From JAWOJF01 sp046481785 (GTDB lineage: Bacteria; Bacteroidota; Ignavibacteria; Ignavibacteriales; Ignavibacteriaceae), in contig JAWOJF010000283.1 in the NCBI GenBank assembly GCA_046481785.1, positions 1 through 11,035 of the forward strand: DNA of 11,035 bases. The letters are read 5' to 3'. The notes below the pieces were generated by a model. It saw only the letters and a program-made list of their open reading frames with translations, did no database searches and was not told where the DNA came from. Below, piece by piece: positions 1 to 5,397 of this stretch. Within the stretch, counting starts at the first letter, position 1, and the number at the start of each line of letters is the position of its first letter. Position numbers and translations under genes: made by a program.

Positions 1-745
1 CCCCAAATAAAGCATATTTGTTATTATTTACCTTATATAATTTTTTAGCTACATCAAGCTTAGACTCAGCAGAAGACAAATTCTTTGAGGCCATATTTGG
101 TGTTTGAGCTTTAGTTCTAATATCACCAGTTTTAAACTTATTATTTGCTTTTGCCAAGTTTTTAGTTGCTGCACTAACATTAGACGTGGCCTGCTTAACT
201 GCTTTATCACTACCAAAATTCTTAAGTATTTTCTCTCCACCTGGAATAAAGCTTGTTGCAGTTGACGCTCCAAGTTCTATACCTGCTTTACTAAGCTCTT
301 TAGTTTCTCCTCCATTGAATCCGCCAACTACAGTATAAACTTCGCCGCTTCCATTAATATCAACACCTGCTTGTAAAGCATCGGAAACAAAACCTGATAC
401 AAACAAACTTGCCCCATTAGTCAATCCAGCTAAACCGTACTCTCCAGCAGTTATTCCAACATCAGCGTAATCGACATTTCCAACTGCTTCAGAAATTGAT
501 TGTCCATTAGCCAAATTAGCACCAACTTGAGAGGCAAACTCATAAGCAGCCCCACCTACCACCCCAATAATGGCCAAGAGAGGGCCCTCTCCATTTTTAT
601 CGACAAATATTAAGGGGTTATCCACCGCATATAGATATGGTGAATAATTCACAAAAGATTCTGATTGTGGATCCAACGTATGAAATCTCCCGATTTGTGG
701 GTCATAAAATCTTGCTCCGTAATCGTAACCCCTTATGCAGTAAAA
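1..745 (-). CDS. RHS repeat-associated core protein, C-terminal fragment (orphan tip), runs off left edge
   Basis: I read this frame directly: it is open from 745 to 1, with a TGA at 746-748 just upstream and no ATG before the core motif. It begins YDYGARFYDPQIGRFHTLDP, followed by SPYLYAVDNPLIFVDKNGEG, which is the conserved end of the RHS core. About 200 residues of variable, Gly/Ala-rich C-terminal region follow, with a Lys/Asn-rich helical part near the left edge (NLAKANNKFKTGD, SSAESKLDVAKKLYKV). RHS proteins carry polymorphic toxin tips that are usually exported; the toxin domain itself would lie beyond the window. The missing start and the entry point inside the core are typical of displaced RHS-CT cassettes, which are silent until recombined onto a full-length rhs gene. 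It shares a 37-base block with the second RHS gene. RHS identity is secure; orphan status is inferred. Confidence 0.88.
691..727 (-). repeat. Block shared with second RHS gene (copy 1)
   Basis: This 37-base block matches 10705-10741 in the same orientation with a single mismatch. It encodes YDYGARFYDPQI in both genes. Homology ends 18 bases before the open frame of the left RHS fragment ends. Such identity is where homologous recombination could swap RHS tips. Confidence 0.85.
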
Positions 746-827
746 TCAATGGTTTCAGGACTGCTTATCTGCTCTGGAACGGATTATTCAAAGAACGTTT
801 GTCCCTTAAAAGTAAGCATTTTTCTTT

Positions 828-847
828 TTTCAATTGAAAGAAAAAAG
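828..847 (+). repeat. 20-base direct repeat, copy 1
   Basis: TTTCAATTGAAAGAAAAAAG occurs here and identically at 2293-2312. It overlaps the T-tract of the terminator of the 33-residue peptide gene. The sequence is partly low complexity, but it is centred on the palindrome TTTCAATTGAAA, and 20 identical bases are unlikely by chance. Confidence 0.7.
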
Positions 848-865
848 GGTTGCATTTCGCAACCC
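836..865 (-). terminator. Rho-independent terminator
   Basis: On the minus strand GGGTTGC, loop GAAAT and GCAACCC (865-847) form a perfect 7-bp stem, directly followed by TTTTTTCTTT. The stop codon of the 33-residue peptide gene touches the stem, so this ends that gene's transcript and insulates it from the RHS fragment downstream. Confidence 0.88.
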
Positions 866-967
866 TTAATTCATCATTACAACAAGCATAATTACTGTCA
901 GAACAACCAGTATTATACCGGTCACTGAAGTAATTAATTCGTTGTACCTCTCAAAAAAACTTTTCAT
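866..967 (-). CDS. 33-residue single-pass membrane peptide
   Basis: I do not recognise this gene. ATG at 967-965 opens a 33-codon frame ending in TAA at 868-866, right against a strong terminator. The peptide starts MKSFFERYNELITSVTG and continues with an uninterrupted hydrophobic stretch of Ile, Leu, Val and Met to the last residue but one. That gives a short amphipathic, charged N-terminus and one membrane helix at the C-terminus, about residues 14-32. No Shine-Dalgarno sequence is visible, which is common in Bacteroidota. The start codon lies in the palindrome ATACCA-gt-TGGTAT (966-979), which could act as an operator or mask initiation. The frame is supported by the peptide's composition and the dedicated terminator. 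A regulatory or toxin-like membrane peptide is possible, but function is unknown. Confidence 0.6.
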   Translation of the reverse strand: MKSFFERYNELITSVTGIILVVLTVIMLVVMMN

Positions 968-1034
968 ACCAGTTGGTATTAATGGTAAAACAACAATTAA
1001 CAACCACCTGTTTGTAACTAAAATGTAACTGGTA

Positions 1035-1065
1035 TTGACTTTCGGAGAGAATATAATTAGCTTTG
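1035..1065 (+). promoter_or_regulatory. Candidate Bacteroidetes-type promoter
   Basis: TTG at 1035-1037, 20 bases of spacing, and TAGCTTTG at 1058-1065 match the Bacteroidetes primary sigma consensus (TTG/TTTG at -33, TAnnTTTG at -7). Transcription would start near 1071 and meet a strong terminator within about 65 bases. Confidence 0.45.
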
Positions 1066-1070
1066 ATGTG

Positions 1071-1137
1071 TCAATATAAAAGTTTTATATTCCCAATGAA
1101 AGCCAACCTGGTATTAGTTTAACAGGTTGGTTTTTTT
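1071..1137 (+). ncRNA. Possible small RNA, about 65 nt
   Basis: The stretch lies between a consensus-like promoter (1035-1065) and a perfect intrinsic terminator (1103-1137), with no gene long enough to matter. The only start-to-stop frame in the predicted transcript is an eight-codon one (ATG 1096 to TAA 1122) that ends inside the terminator loop. The unit could be an independent small RNA, possibly regulating the divergent peptide gene at 866-967. No known RNA family was recognised; the call rests only on promoter-terminator spacing. Confidence 0.35.
1103..1137 (+). terminator. Rho-independent terminator
   Basis: CCAACCTG (1103-1110) and CAGGTTGG (1123-1130) form a perfect 8-bp stem with a 12-base loop, followed by seven T residues. 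There is no T-tract on the other side, so it acts on plus-strand transcripts. Confidence 0.82.
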
Positions 1138-1261
1138 ATCGATGCAAGTTACTAAGGGTAACCATCTCTAACAAAAACAGTTCCCCCGTATTTATCAACA
1201 TTCCCGCAGACTTATTAACCCCACCAGATAAGGGATTGATTATAAATCGTTTTCTTTCCCC

Positions 1262-1308
1262 GTAGCCTAAAATGACCAGCTCCGGCGGCCTATCGCATTT
1301 TAGGCTAC
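1262..1308. repeat. 13-bp perfect inverted repeat
   Basis: GTAGCCTAAAATG (1262-1274) and CATTTTAGGCTAC (1296-1308) are exact reverse complements, 21 bases apart. It lies immediately outside the left copy of the large inverted repeat and has no T-tract, so it is not a terminator. It could be a transposon end, protein-binding site or RNA hairpin. The rest of 1141-1340 holds no gene I would defend. Confidence 0.7.
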
Positions 1309-1482
1309 TCCCCACGGCCACCCCTTCTGCCCGGTTTGCCTGTCATGCTTTTTGTGGCCGGACTTCTGGCAGCACATTGCTTTTGTTTTTTCTTTTAATT
1401 GACTTTAAGCGGTAAAAGCCAAAAGCAAAGAGCTGCCCCCACGCTCAGAACAAAAAGACACGCCAGGCAACCCGGTCCCCAA

Positions 1483-1591
1483 GCTATTTTACATAATGCA
1501 AGTTATATAACAGCCTATTTTAGCGGTATTTAGATGTTTTTTCGGCTGTCATATAACTGGCATTATGTACTGACGGGCTTCGCCAAATAGC
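1483..1591. repeat. Long imperfect palindrome A (attC-like hairpin candidate)
   Basis: Arms of 26 bases (1490-1515 and 1544-1569) pair with two mismatches around a 28-base centre. The left arm starts TACATAATGC and both arms carry GTTATAT. Outside them GCTATTT (1483-1489) pairs with AAATAGC (1585-1591), with a 15-base one-sided insertion that can itself fold (GGC-ttc-GCC). Palindrome B has the same outer ends but a different inner stem. Structure preserved while sequence changes is what one expects from a hairpin recognised by shape, such as an integron attC site or a structured RNA. Confidence 0.75.
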
Positions 1592-1729
1592 CCCACGCCG
1601 ACCCGCTGCTTTACACCCCAGACATTCTGCTCAAAAACAGGCATTCCGACGGGAGAACAGAACAAAAAACCAAAAAAGAAAAGCAAAGATAAGTCGGCGT
1701 CCAGGTCTGTCAAGTTCAAGCCCTGCGGG

Positions 1730-1779
1730 TTTTATTAAAAATCTCCACCCTCGTGCCTCGGGTAGTATTTTTAATAAAA
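1730..1779. repeat. Hairpin with 13-bp AT-rich stem
   Basis: TTTTATTAAAAAT (1730-1742) and ATTTTTAATAAAA (1767-1779) are perfect reverse complements. Inside them ACCC and GGGT can add a second short stem. It lies in the inner part of repeat copy A and downstream of the 49-residue peptide gene on the minus strand; it could end that transcript, though no clean T-tract follows it. Confidence 0.6.
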
Positions 1780-1848
1780 AACCTGACATTCCTTCCCGCC
1801 TTCCTTGTGGAATGGGCTTTCTTTTTTCGGTTTTCTTTTGGGGTATAT

Positions 1849-1998
1849 TTAAAATATCCCAATGATTTTAAGAACGGTTGTTAGAAGGTTAATCACAGCA
1901 CTAATAAAATTGATTGTTGCCGAAGGATTTTGTTGCCGTTTTAAGGGCTTTCTCTCTTTAGGCTTTTGACTGCGTTTTTTTGTTTTTTTCCGGCTCAT
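1849..1998 (-). CDS. 49-residue basic/hydrophobic peptide
   Basis: I do not recognise this gene. ATG at 1998-1996 opens 49 codons ending in TAA at 1851-1849. The N-terminal half is strongly basic (MSRKKTKKRSQKPKERKPLK), then RQQNPSA, then a hydrophobic/amphipathic tail (TINFISAVINLLTTVLKIIG) ending IF at the C-terminus. The layout suggests a nucleic-acid or phospholipid-binding head and a membrane-inserting helix, like some small toxins or membrane-anchored peptides, but that is inference. The frame passes through two 7-A runs in the Lys-rich start, so it is sensitive to sequencing error. It sits in the centre of the large inverted repeat, where cargo of a cassette would be expected. Upstream there is no clear Shine-Dalgarno sequence. 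Confidence 0.55.
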   Translation of the reverse strand: MSRKKTKKRSQKPKERKPLKRQQNPSATINFISAVINLLTTVLKIIGIF

Positions 1999-2000
1999 GA

Positions 2001-2323
2001 CTTTACGATTAAAAATTTAAGCCGTGTTGAGCCACTTAAATGTAATACCGGATTTCAGGAAAGTAAAGGACAGATTTTTGCAGCCCTTACCAATAAAGGA
2101 TCTCAGTTTTTCACAAAGGAATGAGAGTGTTTTTTGAGCATATAAAATGTTTTTTTTAGGGTATATAAAATTTAGATGATGGCTTAAACTTTGGCTTAGG
2201 CAACAAATGAGCAAGCGGGGTGCGGATAGCCTTTTTGTGGGTTGGCCGGGAAGTGTCAAGGTTTCCGGCAAAAAGTTTTTTACCGCTGAAGATTTCAATT
2301 GAAAGAAAAAAGTTTTTGTCAGG
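2001..2323. other. Centre of inverted-repeat region, no convincing gene
   Basis: Open frames here are rich in Lys/Pro/Phe without domain character and overlap repeat copy B, so I do not call them. What can be seen is an imperfect tandem duplication, about 2128-2148 and 2148-2171 (TGT, a T-run, AG, then TATAAAAT), and the second copy of the 20-base direct repeat at 2293-2312. Confidence 0.5.
2293..2312 (+). repeat. 20-base direct repeat, copy 2
   Basis: Identical to 828-847 (TTTCAATTGAAAGAAAAAAG). The first copy lies outside the inverted-repeat structure and this one inside copy B, so the two are about 1.46 kb apart in the same orientation. Confidence 0.7.
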
Positions 2324-2459
2324 AACCCGGAGGGCTTGACCTTGACTGTGGGTGGGCGGAAGCTATCTTTGACTAAGCCAAAGTTTATGTCAGGTACTGG
2401 ATTCATCTTGCTTTTATTTAGGGGAAGCAAGATTTTAAATTTTGTCTACTATTTGGGTA

Positions 2460-2491
2460 TTAATAATACTAAGGTTCGTGTTAATAATACT
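2460..2491 (+). repeat. TTAATAATACT, two copies with 21-base period
   Basis: TTAATAATACT occurs at 2460-2470 and 2481-2491. A spacing of two helical turns fits a protein-binding pair or iteron-like site. Two copies are few, and no gene starts clearly downstream. Confidence 0.4.
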
Positions 2492-2562
2492 GATTTTTAT
2501 AATAGGCCAGACAAAGCTCCATCGTCAGCATACCACTGAGGCCGGGGTGGGTTGGCCGTGGG

Positions 2563-2649
2563 GCTATTTAACATAATTGCATTATAGGACCGTAGGGAGG
2601 GCCAGTGCGGAATGCCCGGTACTATAATGCCCAATTATGTTAATATAGC
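2563..2649. repeat. Long imperfect palindrome B (attC-like hairpin candidate)
   Basis: The arm at 2563-2587 (GCTATTTAACATAATTG then CATTATAG) pairs with 2622-2649, apart from a two-to-three-base bulge and one mismatch, around a 34-base GC-rich centre that can form further short stems. It occupies the same place in repeat copy B as palindrome A does in copy A. The outer GCTAT and ACATAAT parts are shared; the inner stem is different sequence. Confidence 0.75.
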
Positions 2650-2894
2650 TTAGGGGATTATTTTTTGGCGTGTCTTTTTGCTCCTGTGCGTCCGGGCAGC
2701 TCTTTGGTTTTGGGCTTATACGCTGTTATCCGGTTAAAATAATTTCAGTAGCCCAAAAACAATGTGCTGCATGCGGGTTGGCCTTGCAAAAAGCATGACA
2801 AAAAATAAGCCAGAAGGGCACGGCCGAGCGGCTGACAGGACTACGGGATGGGTTCTGAAGGGATGGCAGGCCTGGCAGCTTGGGGTGGGCGGGA

Positions 2895-3188
2895 CTATTT
2901 CAATGGTTTCTTTCTGGCTTCTCTGATATTAACCAGAATGATCTTTTTTGCCTGTGGTTTATACCGGTAAGTAAGTATGGTTAACCTGTTAATGGGGCCT
3001 CTGTATAGATCTTTATAATTCCTGGATGGCTCCAGCATGTGGGGATTCTTTTTTAAAAGATCAAAAAAATGCTTTGTTTCACGAACAAAATTCTGCACTT
3101 CTTTATCTGTCCATTCATCTTCAAGGTATTTAACAATACGGGCATAACCCTGATCTGCCCTTTTTGACCAGACGAGTTCTACAGCCAT
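2895..3188 (-). CDS. RelE/ParE-family toxin of a type II toxin-antitoxin module
   Basis: A 97-residue protein with the layout of the RelE/ParE superfamily: an opening strand ending in VWSKRA (residues 6-11), a helical hairpin with YLEDEW (21-26) and FVRETKHFFDLLKKNP (34-49), then strands around INRLTILTYRY (66-76) and KKIILVNIREARKKP (81-95) with the conserved late arginines. RelE members cut mRNA at the ribosome and ParE members poison gyrase; the sequence alone does not settle which. The start ATG (3188-3186) overlaps the antitoxin stop by 10 bases (ATGGCTGTAG), giving translational coupling. Length is normal for the family. It is last in the minus-strand recombinase operon and adjoins the inverted-repeat region. 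Confidence 0.88.
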   Translation of the reverse strand: MAVELVWSKRADQGYARIVKYLEDEWTDKEVQNFVRETKHFFDLLKKNPHMLEPSRNYKDLYRGPINRLTILTYRYKPQAKKIILVNIREARKKPLK

Positions 3189-3424
3189 TTTTTATATTTT
3201 GCCATTACTTCTTCATGCGGTATCAGTTCCCCACGATCAGCTTCGGCAAGGCCTTGCTCTATTTCTGCACGTTCTTCTTCACTTATGGTATCCCACCAGT
3301 CAGCTTGTTTTGCTGCTTTCCCTGACAATAAGGTTTTTACAGCATTTAATATATTGCTATCTGATATCTTATCGATCATATTGTGCAGATCCGCTCTCAG
3401 TTCTATAACATCCATGATTAGCAT
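3179..3424 (-). CDS. Antitoxin of RelE/ParE-type module
   Basis: I chose the start at 3424 because AGGAG (3437-3433) lies 8 bases upstream, giving an 81-residue product. A longer frame from 3463 begins directly after the recombinase stop but has no ribosome site. The product is acidic and helical: MLIMDVIELRADLHNMIDKI, then a middle segment, and the C-terminal signature EIEQGLAEADRGELIPHEEV followed by MAKYKKWL, typical of addiction-module antitoxins partnered with RelE/ParE toxins. It should neutralise the toxin encoded immediately downstream and probably represses the operon. The N-terminal DNA-binding fold is not obvious to me. Confidence 0.82.
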   Translation of the reverse strand: MLIMDVIELRADLHNMIDKISDSNILNAVKTLLSGKAAKQADWWDTISEEERAEIEQGLAEADRGELIPHEEVMAKYKKWL

Positions 3425-3432
3425 TTTTTTAT

Positions 3433-3438
3433 CTCCTA
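3433..3438 (-). promoter_or_regulatory. Shine-Dalgarno site deciding the antitoxin start
   Basis: TAGGAG on the minus strand, 8 bases from the ATG at 3424. It is one of the few strong Shine-Dalgarno sequences in the window and lets the antitoxin be made in excess over its coupled toxin. Confidence 0.65.
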
Positions 3439-3463
3439 CAAATTTAATGATTATTACTGTCAT

Positions 3464-4375
3464 TTATCCCAGCGGATGGTATTTATCAACCTGATCTTTT
3501 AGCCCTTCCAGGTTGTTTAACTGGTACCGCTCGGTTGAACTTACATACCTATGACCGGCCATATATTGCACCTGTCTAAGGTTATAGGTTTTAAGCCAGG
3601 CAGTGATCACACTGGCCCTGATCTGCTTTGCATTTTTTATTCCCGGATTAGTCCGTTTTAAAGCTCTGAACAGATGATGCAGACTGTTTTTCATGTTCAC
3701 ACTGCCTTCCATACTTATAAATATCTGGTCTGTTGGCTTTACTATTAACCCCGGCCTGATCCGGTTGATATACTCATGCAGCTCCATCACCTGGAAGGAT
3801 TTTAATTCAAGCGTCCGGCTGTTGCTGTGCTTACTTCCGGGTATATGAACCTTCCCTCCCTGCAGTTTTACATCAGTGGTTGTAAGCCGCATAAGTTCAT
3901 CGGTTGTAATGCCTTGATAAATCAGCATGCCCAGGATTATTTTGTTACGCTTTGAGCGGTTATCAATAACCGGGTAAGACTGGTAAAGCTGGGATAAGGA
4001 TTCAGAAGAAAGGATATCATGCGGGAGCTTATGCCTTACGCCTTTTAGATAAAGGTTTGCTGCCGGGTTTAGGGTTACTTCGCCGGTAGATTTTAAATAA
4101 TCGTAATAGTTTCGGATGGATCTCAGCATGGTGTTAATGTGTTTCTTGCTTTTGCCTTCCGTCCTACAGTGGTCGATAAATACAAGCAGATCATTATAAG
4201 CGGTTCCTGGTTCTGTCAGTCCTTCACCTTCCATCCAGCGTAAAAAGTAACCGGTGTAATTCAGCTTCTGGCGGATTGTGCTTTGCTCGTTTCGCTGCCC
4301 TTCAAGCCATGTTTTAAAGCCTTGCAGTTTGTTTTCAATGGCCTTGTTAAAGCAATATTTCTGTTTCTTACTCAT
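3464..4375 (-). CDS. Tyrosine recombinase-like protein with altered active site
   Basis: A 303-residue product from ATG 4375, chosen because ATGAGTAA overlaps the upstream recombinase stop by 8 bases; a start at 4408 would add 11 residues and a 41-base overlap. Residues 10-97 resemble a SAM-like core-binding domain and 120-300 a tyrosine recombinase catalytic domain. The C-terminal boxes are present: KQIR (250-253), GHRYVSSTERY (274-284) with His275 and nucleophile Tyr284. In box I, where the catalytic Arg normally follows G-L, the sequence is QGITTDEL (154-161), so Thr157 replaces Arg. Lys250 replaces the usual His. Such partners are seen next to fully active recombinases in Bacteroidota. 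It may act only in a heterocomplex with the protein encoded at 4368-5252, or play an architectural role. Confidence 0.85.
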   Translation of the reverse strand: MSKKQKYCFNKAIENKLQGFKTWLEGQRNEQSTIRQKLNYTGYFLRWMEGEGLTEPGTAYNDLLVFIDHCRTEGKSKKHINTMLRSIRNYYDYLKSTGEVTLNPAANLYLKGVRHKLPHDILSSESLSQLYQSYPVIDNRSKRNKIILGMLIYQGITTDELMRLTTTDVKLQGGKVHIPGSKHSNSRTLELKSFQVMELHEYINRIRPGLIVKPTDQIFISMEGSVNMKNSLHHLFRALKRTNPGIKNAKQIRASVITAWLKTYNLRQVQYMAGHRYVSSTERYQLNNLEGLKDQVDKYHPLG

Positions 4376-5252
4376 TGGCCAGATGCGTATAAATCTGCGT
4401 TGATTCAAGACTCTGATGACCGAGGAACCGGCTCACGCTTTCCAGGCTCATGCCCGATTGCAGCAGGTGCGTTGCAATAGAGTGCCTGAGGGTATGAAGA
4501 CCAACGGATTTATTTATACTTGCACCTTTCACCAAGGCTTTAAGCCTCATAATCAGGCTGTTCCCATCCATTCGCTTACCGCGAAAGCTTAAAAGTAAAG
4601 CCTGCTGTTTCATTAGTTCACAGCTTAAAAGACTGCCACGAGCTACATTGATATAGTTTTCCAGATCTTCTTTCACAGCTTCACTCATAGGAACATAACG
4701 CTCCCGGTATCCCTTGCCTTTTTGCACATAAAGAAGTTTTTCTTTGATTAAAACATCACTTACATCAAGGCTTACACCCTCGTTTCTCCGAAGGCCACAG
4801 CCATAGTAAATCGCCAGCATCGCCCTGTCACGTAACCCTAAATCATCATTATTACAGGCATTATACAGCGCTTTTACTTCCGTTCTGGTTAGTACCGTCT
4901 GATTCAGCTTTTCTTTTTCAATTGGGATTTTCAGGCTGATTTCAAAAACAGGTTTGCCGGTTACCTGTAGGTATTTCACAAAACGCCTAAGGGCATTGAT
5001 GTTACTGACAATGTAGTTTTGAGAAAGGCTGCCGGCTTGTTTCTTATTCCGGCGGGTTTGCAGGTGTTCATGGTAAATCTCAATAACGGTTTTATTGATT
5101 TCCTGAAGCTCCACAATGCCGGACTTTTGAAGGTAAGTAAAAAAGTCTCTCAGGTAATTGGTTGATGCATAAACGGTACTTTCTGCATATTCCAGGGTTT
5201 TTAACCACTTTTCAAAGCCCTGGATCAGGAGTTTATATTCTGGATTTAACAT
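4368..5252 (-). CDS. Tyrosine-type site-specific recombinase (Xer/phage integrase family)
   Basis: A 294-residue recombinase of usual length. Residues 5-98 form the N-terminal core-binding domain (KWLKTLEYAESTVYA, LRRFVKYL) and 118-294 the catalytic domain. All catalytic residues are visible: Arg155 in GCGLRRNE, Lys178 or Lys180 in VQKGKGYRERYVP, His253 and Arg256 in LHTLRHSIATHLLQSG, His279 in LGHQ, and the nucleophile Tyr288 in IYTHL. It should cut and rejoin DNA through a 3'-phosphotyrosine link. It is first of a four-gene minus-strand series (recombinase, altered recombinase, antitoxin, toxin), with overlapping or touching frames. The palindromes just upstream (5346-5397, 5418-5445) are candidate binding sites. 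XerC/D-like in motif, but context says mobile element rather than chromosome dimer resolution. Confidence 0.93.
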   Translation of the reverse strand: MLNPEYKLLIQGFEKWLKTLEYAESTVYASTNYLRDFFTYLQKSGIVELQEINKTVIEIYHEHLQTRRNKKQAGSLSQNYIVSNINALRRFVKYLQVTGKPVFEISLKIPIEKEKLNQTVLTRTEVKALYNACNNDDLGLRDRAMLAIYYGCGLRRNEGVSLDVSDVLIKEKLLYVQKGKGYRERYVPMSEAVKEDLENYINVARGSLLSCELMKQQALLLSFRGKRMDGNSLIMRLKALVKGASINKSVGLHTLRHSIATHLLQSGMSLESVSRFLGHQSLESTQIYTHLANE

Positions 5253-5390
5253 AGTATTTTGTTTGGGTGCTCCCGTTACGCTGCGCTATCGGGATTAGTT
5301 CAACTTAAAATTTTCACCTCGTTACCACTCGTAAAAATTTAGTTTCACATAACGTGCGTTTTGAAGTATAACAGTTACACTTAACTTTCC
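5253..5390. promoter_or_regulatory. Spacer before recombinase operon with several inverted repeats
   Basis: No gene is present. Inverted repeats follow each other: TCCCG/CGGGA (5271-5275, 5290-5294), TAAAATTTT and AAAAATTTA (5306-5314, 5333-5341, one mismatch), AAGTATAA/TTACACTT (5364-5371, 5375-5382, one wobble), and the outer pair CACATAA/TTATGTG (5346-5352, 5391-5397). The recombinase promoter is probably here, but no clear TAnnTTTG was found. Confidence 0.5.
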
Positions 5391-5397
5391 TTATGTG
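5346..5397. repeat. Palindrome C with ACATAA ends
   Basis: Outer arms CACATAA (5346-5352) and TTATGTG (5391-5397) enclose an inner hairpin (5364-5382). The outer hexamer ACATAA/TTATGT recurs in palindromes A and B, which could link the recombinase leader to the repeat sites. The inner part differs. Confidence 0.45.

Larger units (their letters stand above)
1314..1825 (+). repeat. Large inverted repeat, copy A
   Basis: This diverged copy is the mirror of 2215-2826. Blocks identical to the reverse complement of copy B occur in consistent order: 1341-1354 with 2787-2800 (14/14), 1369-1379 with 2760-2770 (11/11), 1426-1438 with 2694-2706 (13/13), 1451-1464 with 2667-2680 (14/14), 1585-1597 with 2557-2569 (13/13), 1709-1731 with 2324-2346 (21/23). 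Between blocks the sequence diverges with small insertions. Each copy holds a long palindrome in the same relative place. Outer limits are approximate. Confidence 0.85.
2215..2826 (-). repeat. Large inverted repeat, copy B
   Basis: This is the mirror copy of 1314-1825, in minus orientation. Its best blocks against copy A are 2787-2800, 2760-2770, 2694-2706, 2667-2680, 2557-2569 and 2324-2346, in exact mirrored order. Homology to copy A fades toward the centre near 2215. The outer end is next to the toxin-antitoxin operon (2895-3424). Limits are approximate. Confidence 0.82.

Noticed and set aside
49..273. 74-codon open frame on the minus strand
   Set aside because: It is a shadow of the RHS fragment, which is open in the neighbouring frame with clear RHS motifs further upstream.
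1136..1321. 61-codon open frame on the minus strand
   Set aside because: It runs through the 13-bp inverted repeat and the T-tract of a terminator and shows no family resemblance. It cannot be excluded but is not supported.
2017..2430. 137-codon open frame on the minus strand
   Set aside because: Its composition is odd (Lys, Pro, Phe, Leu without domain pattern), it lies across repeat copy B, and no start signal or neighbour supports it. It is better explained as chance in AT-rich repeat DNA.
2336..2539. 67-codon open frame on the plus strand
   Set aside because: It overlaps repeat copy B and the opposite chance frame, and shows no recognisable features.
1314..2826. CRISPR array or classical transposon
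   Set aside because: Repeats are only two, long, inverted and diverged, without spacers, and no transposase gene lies between them.
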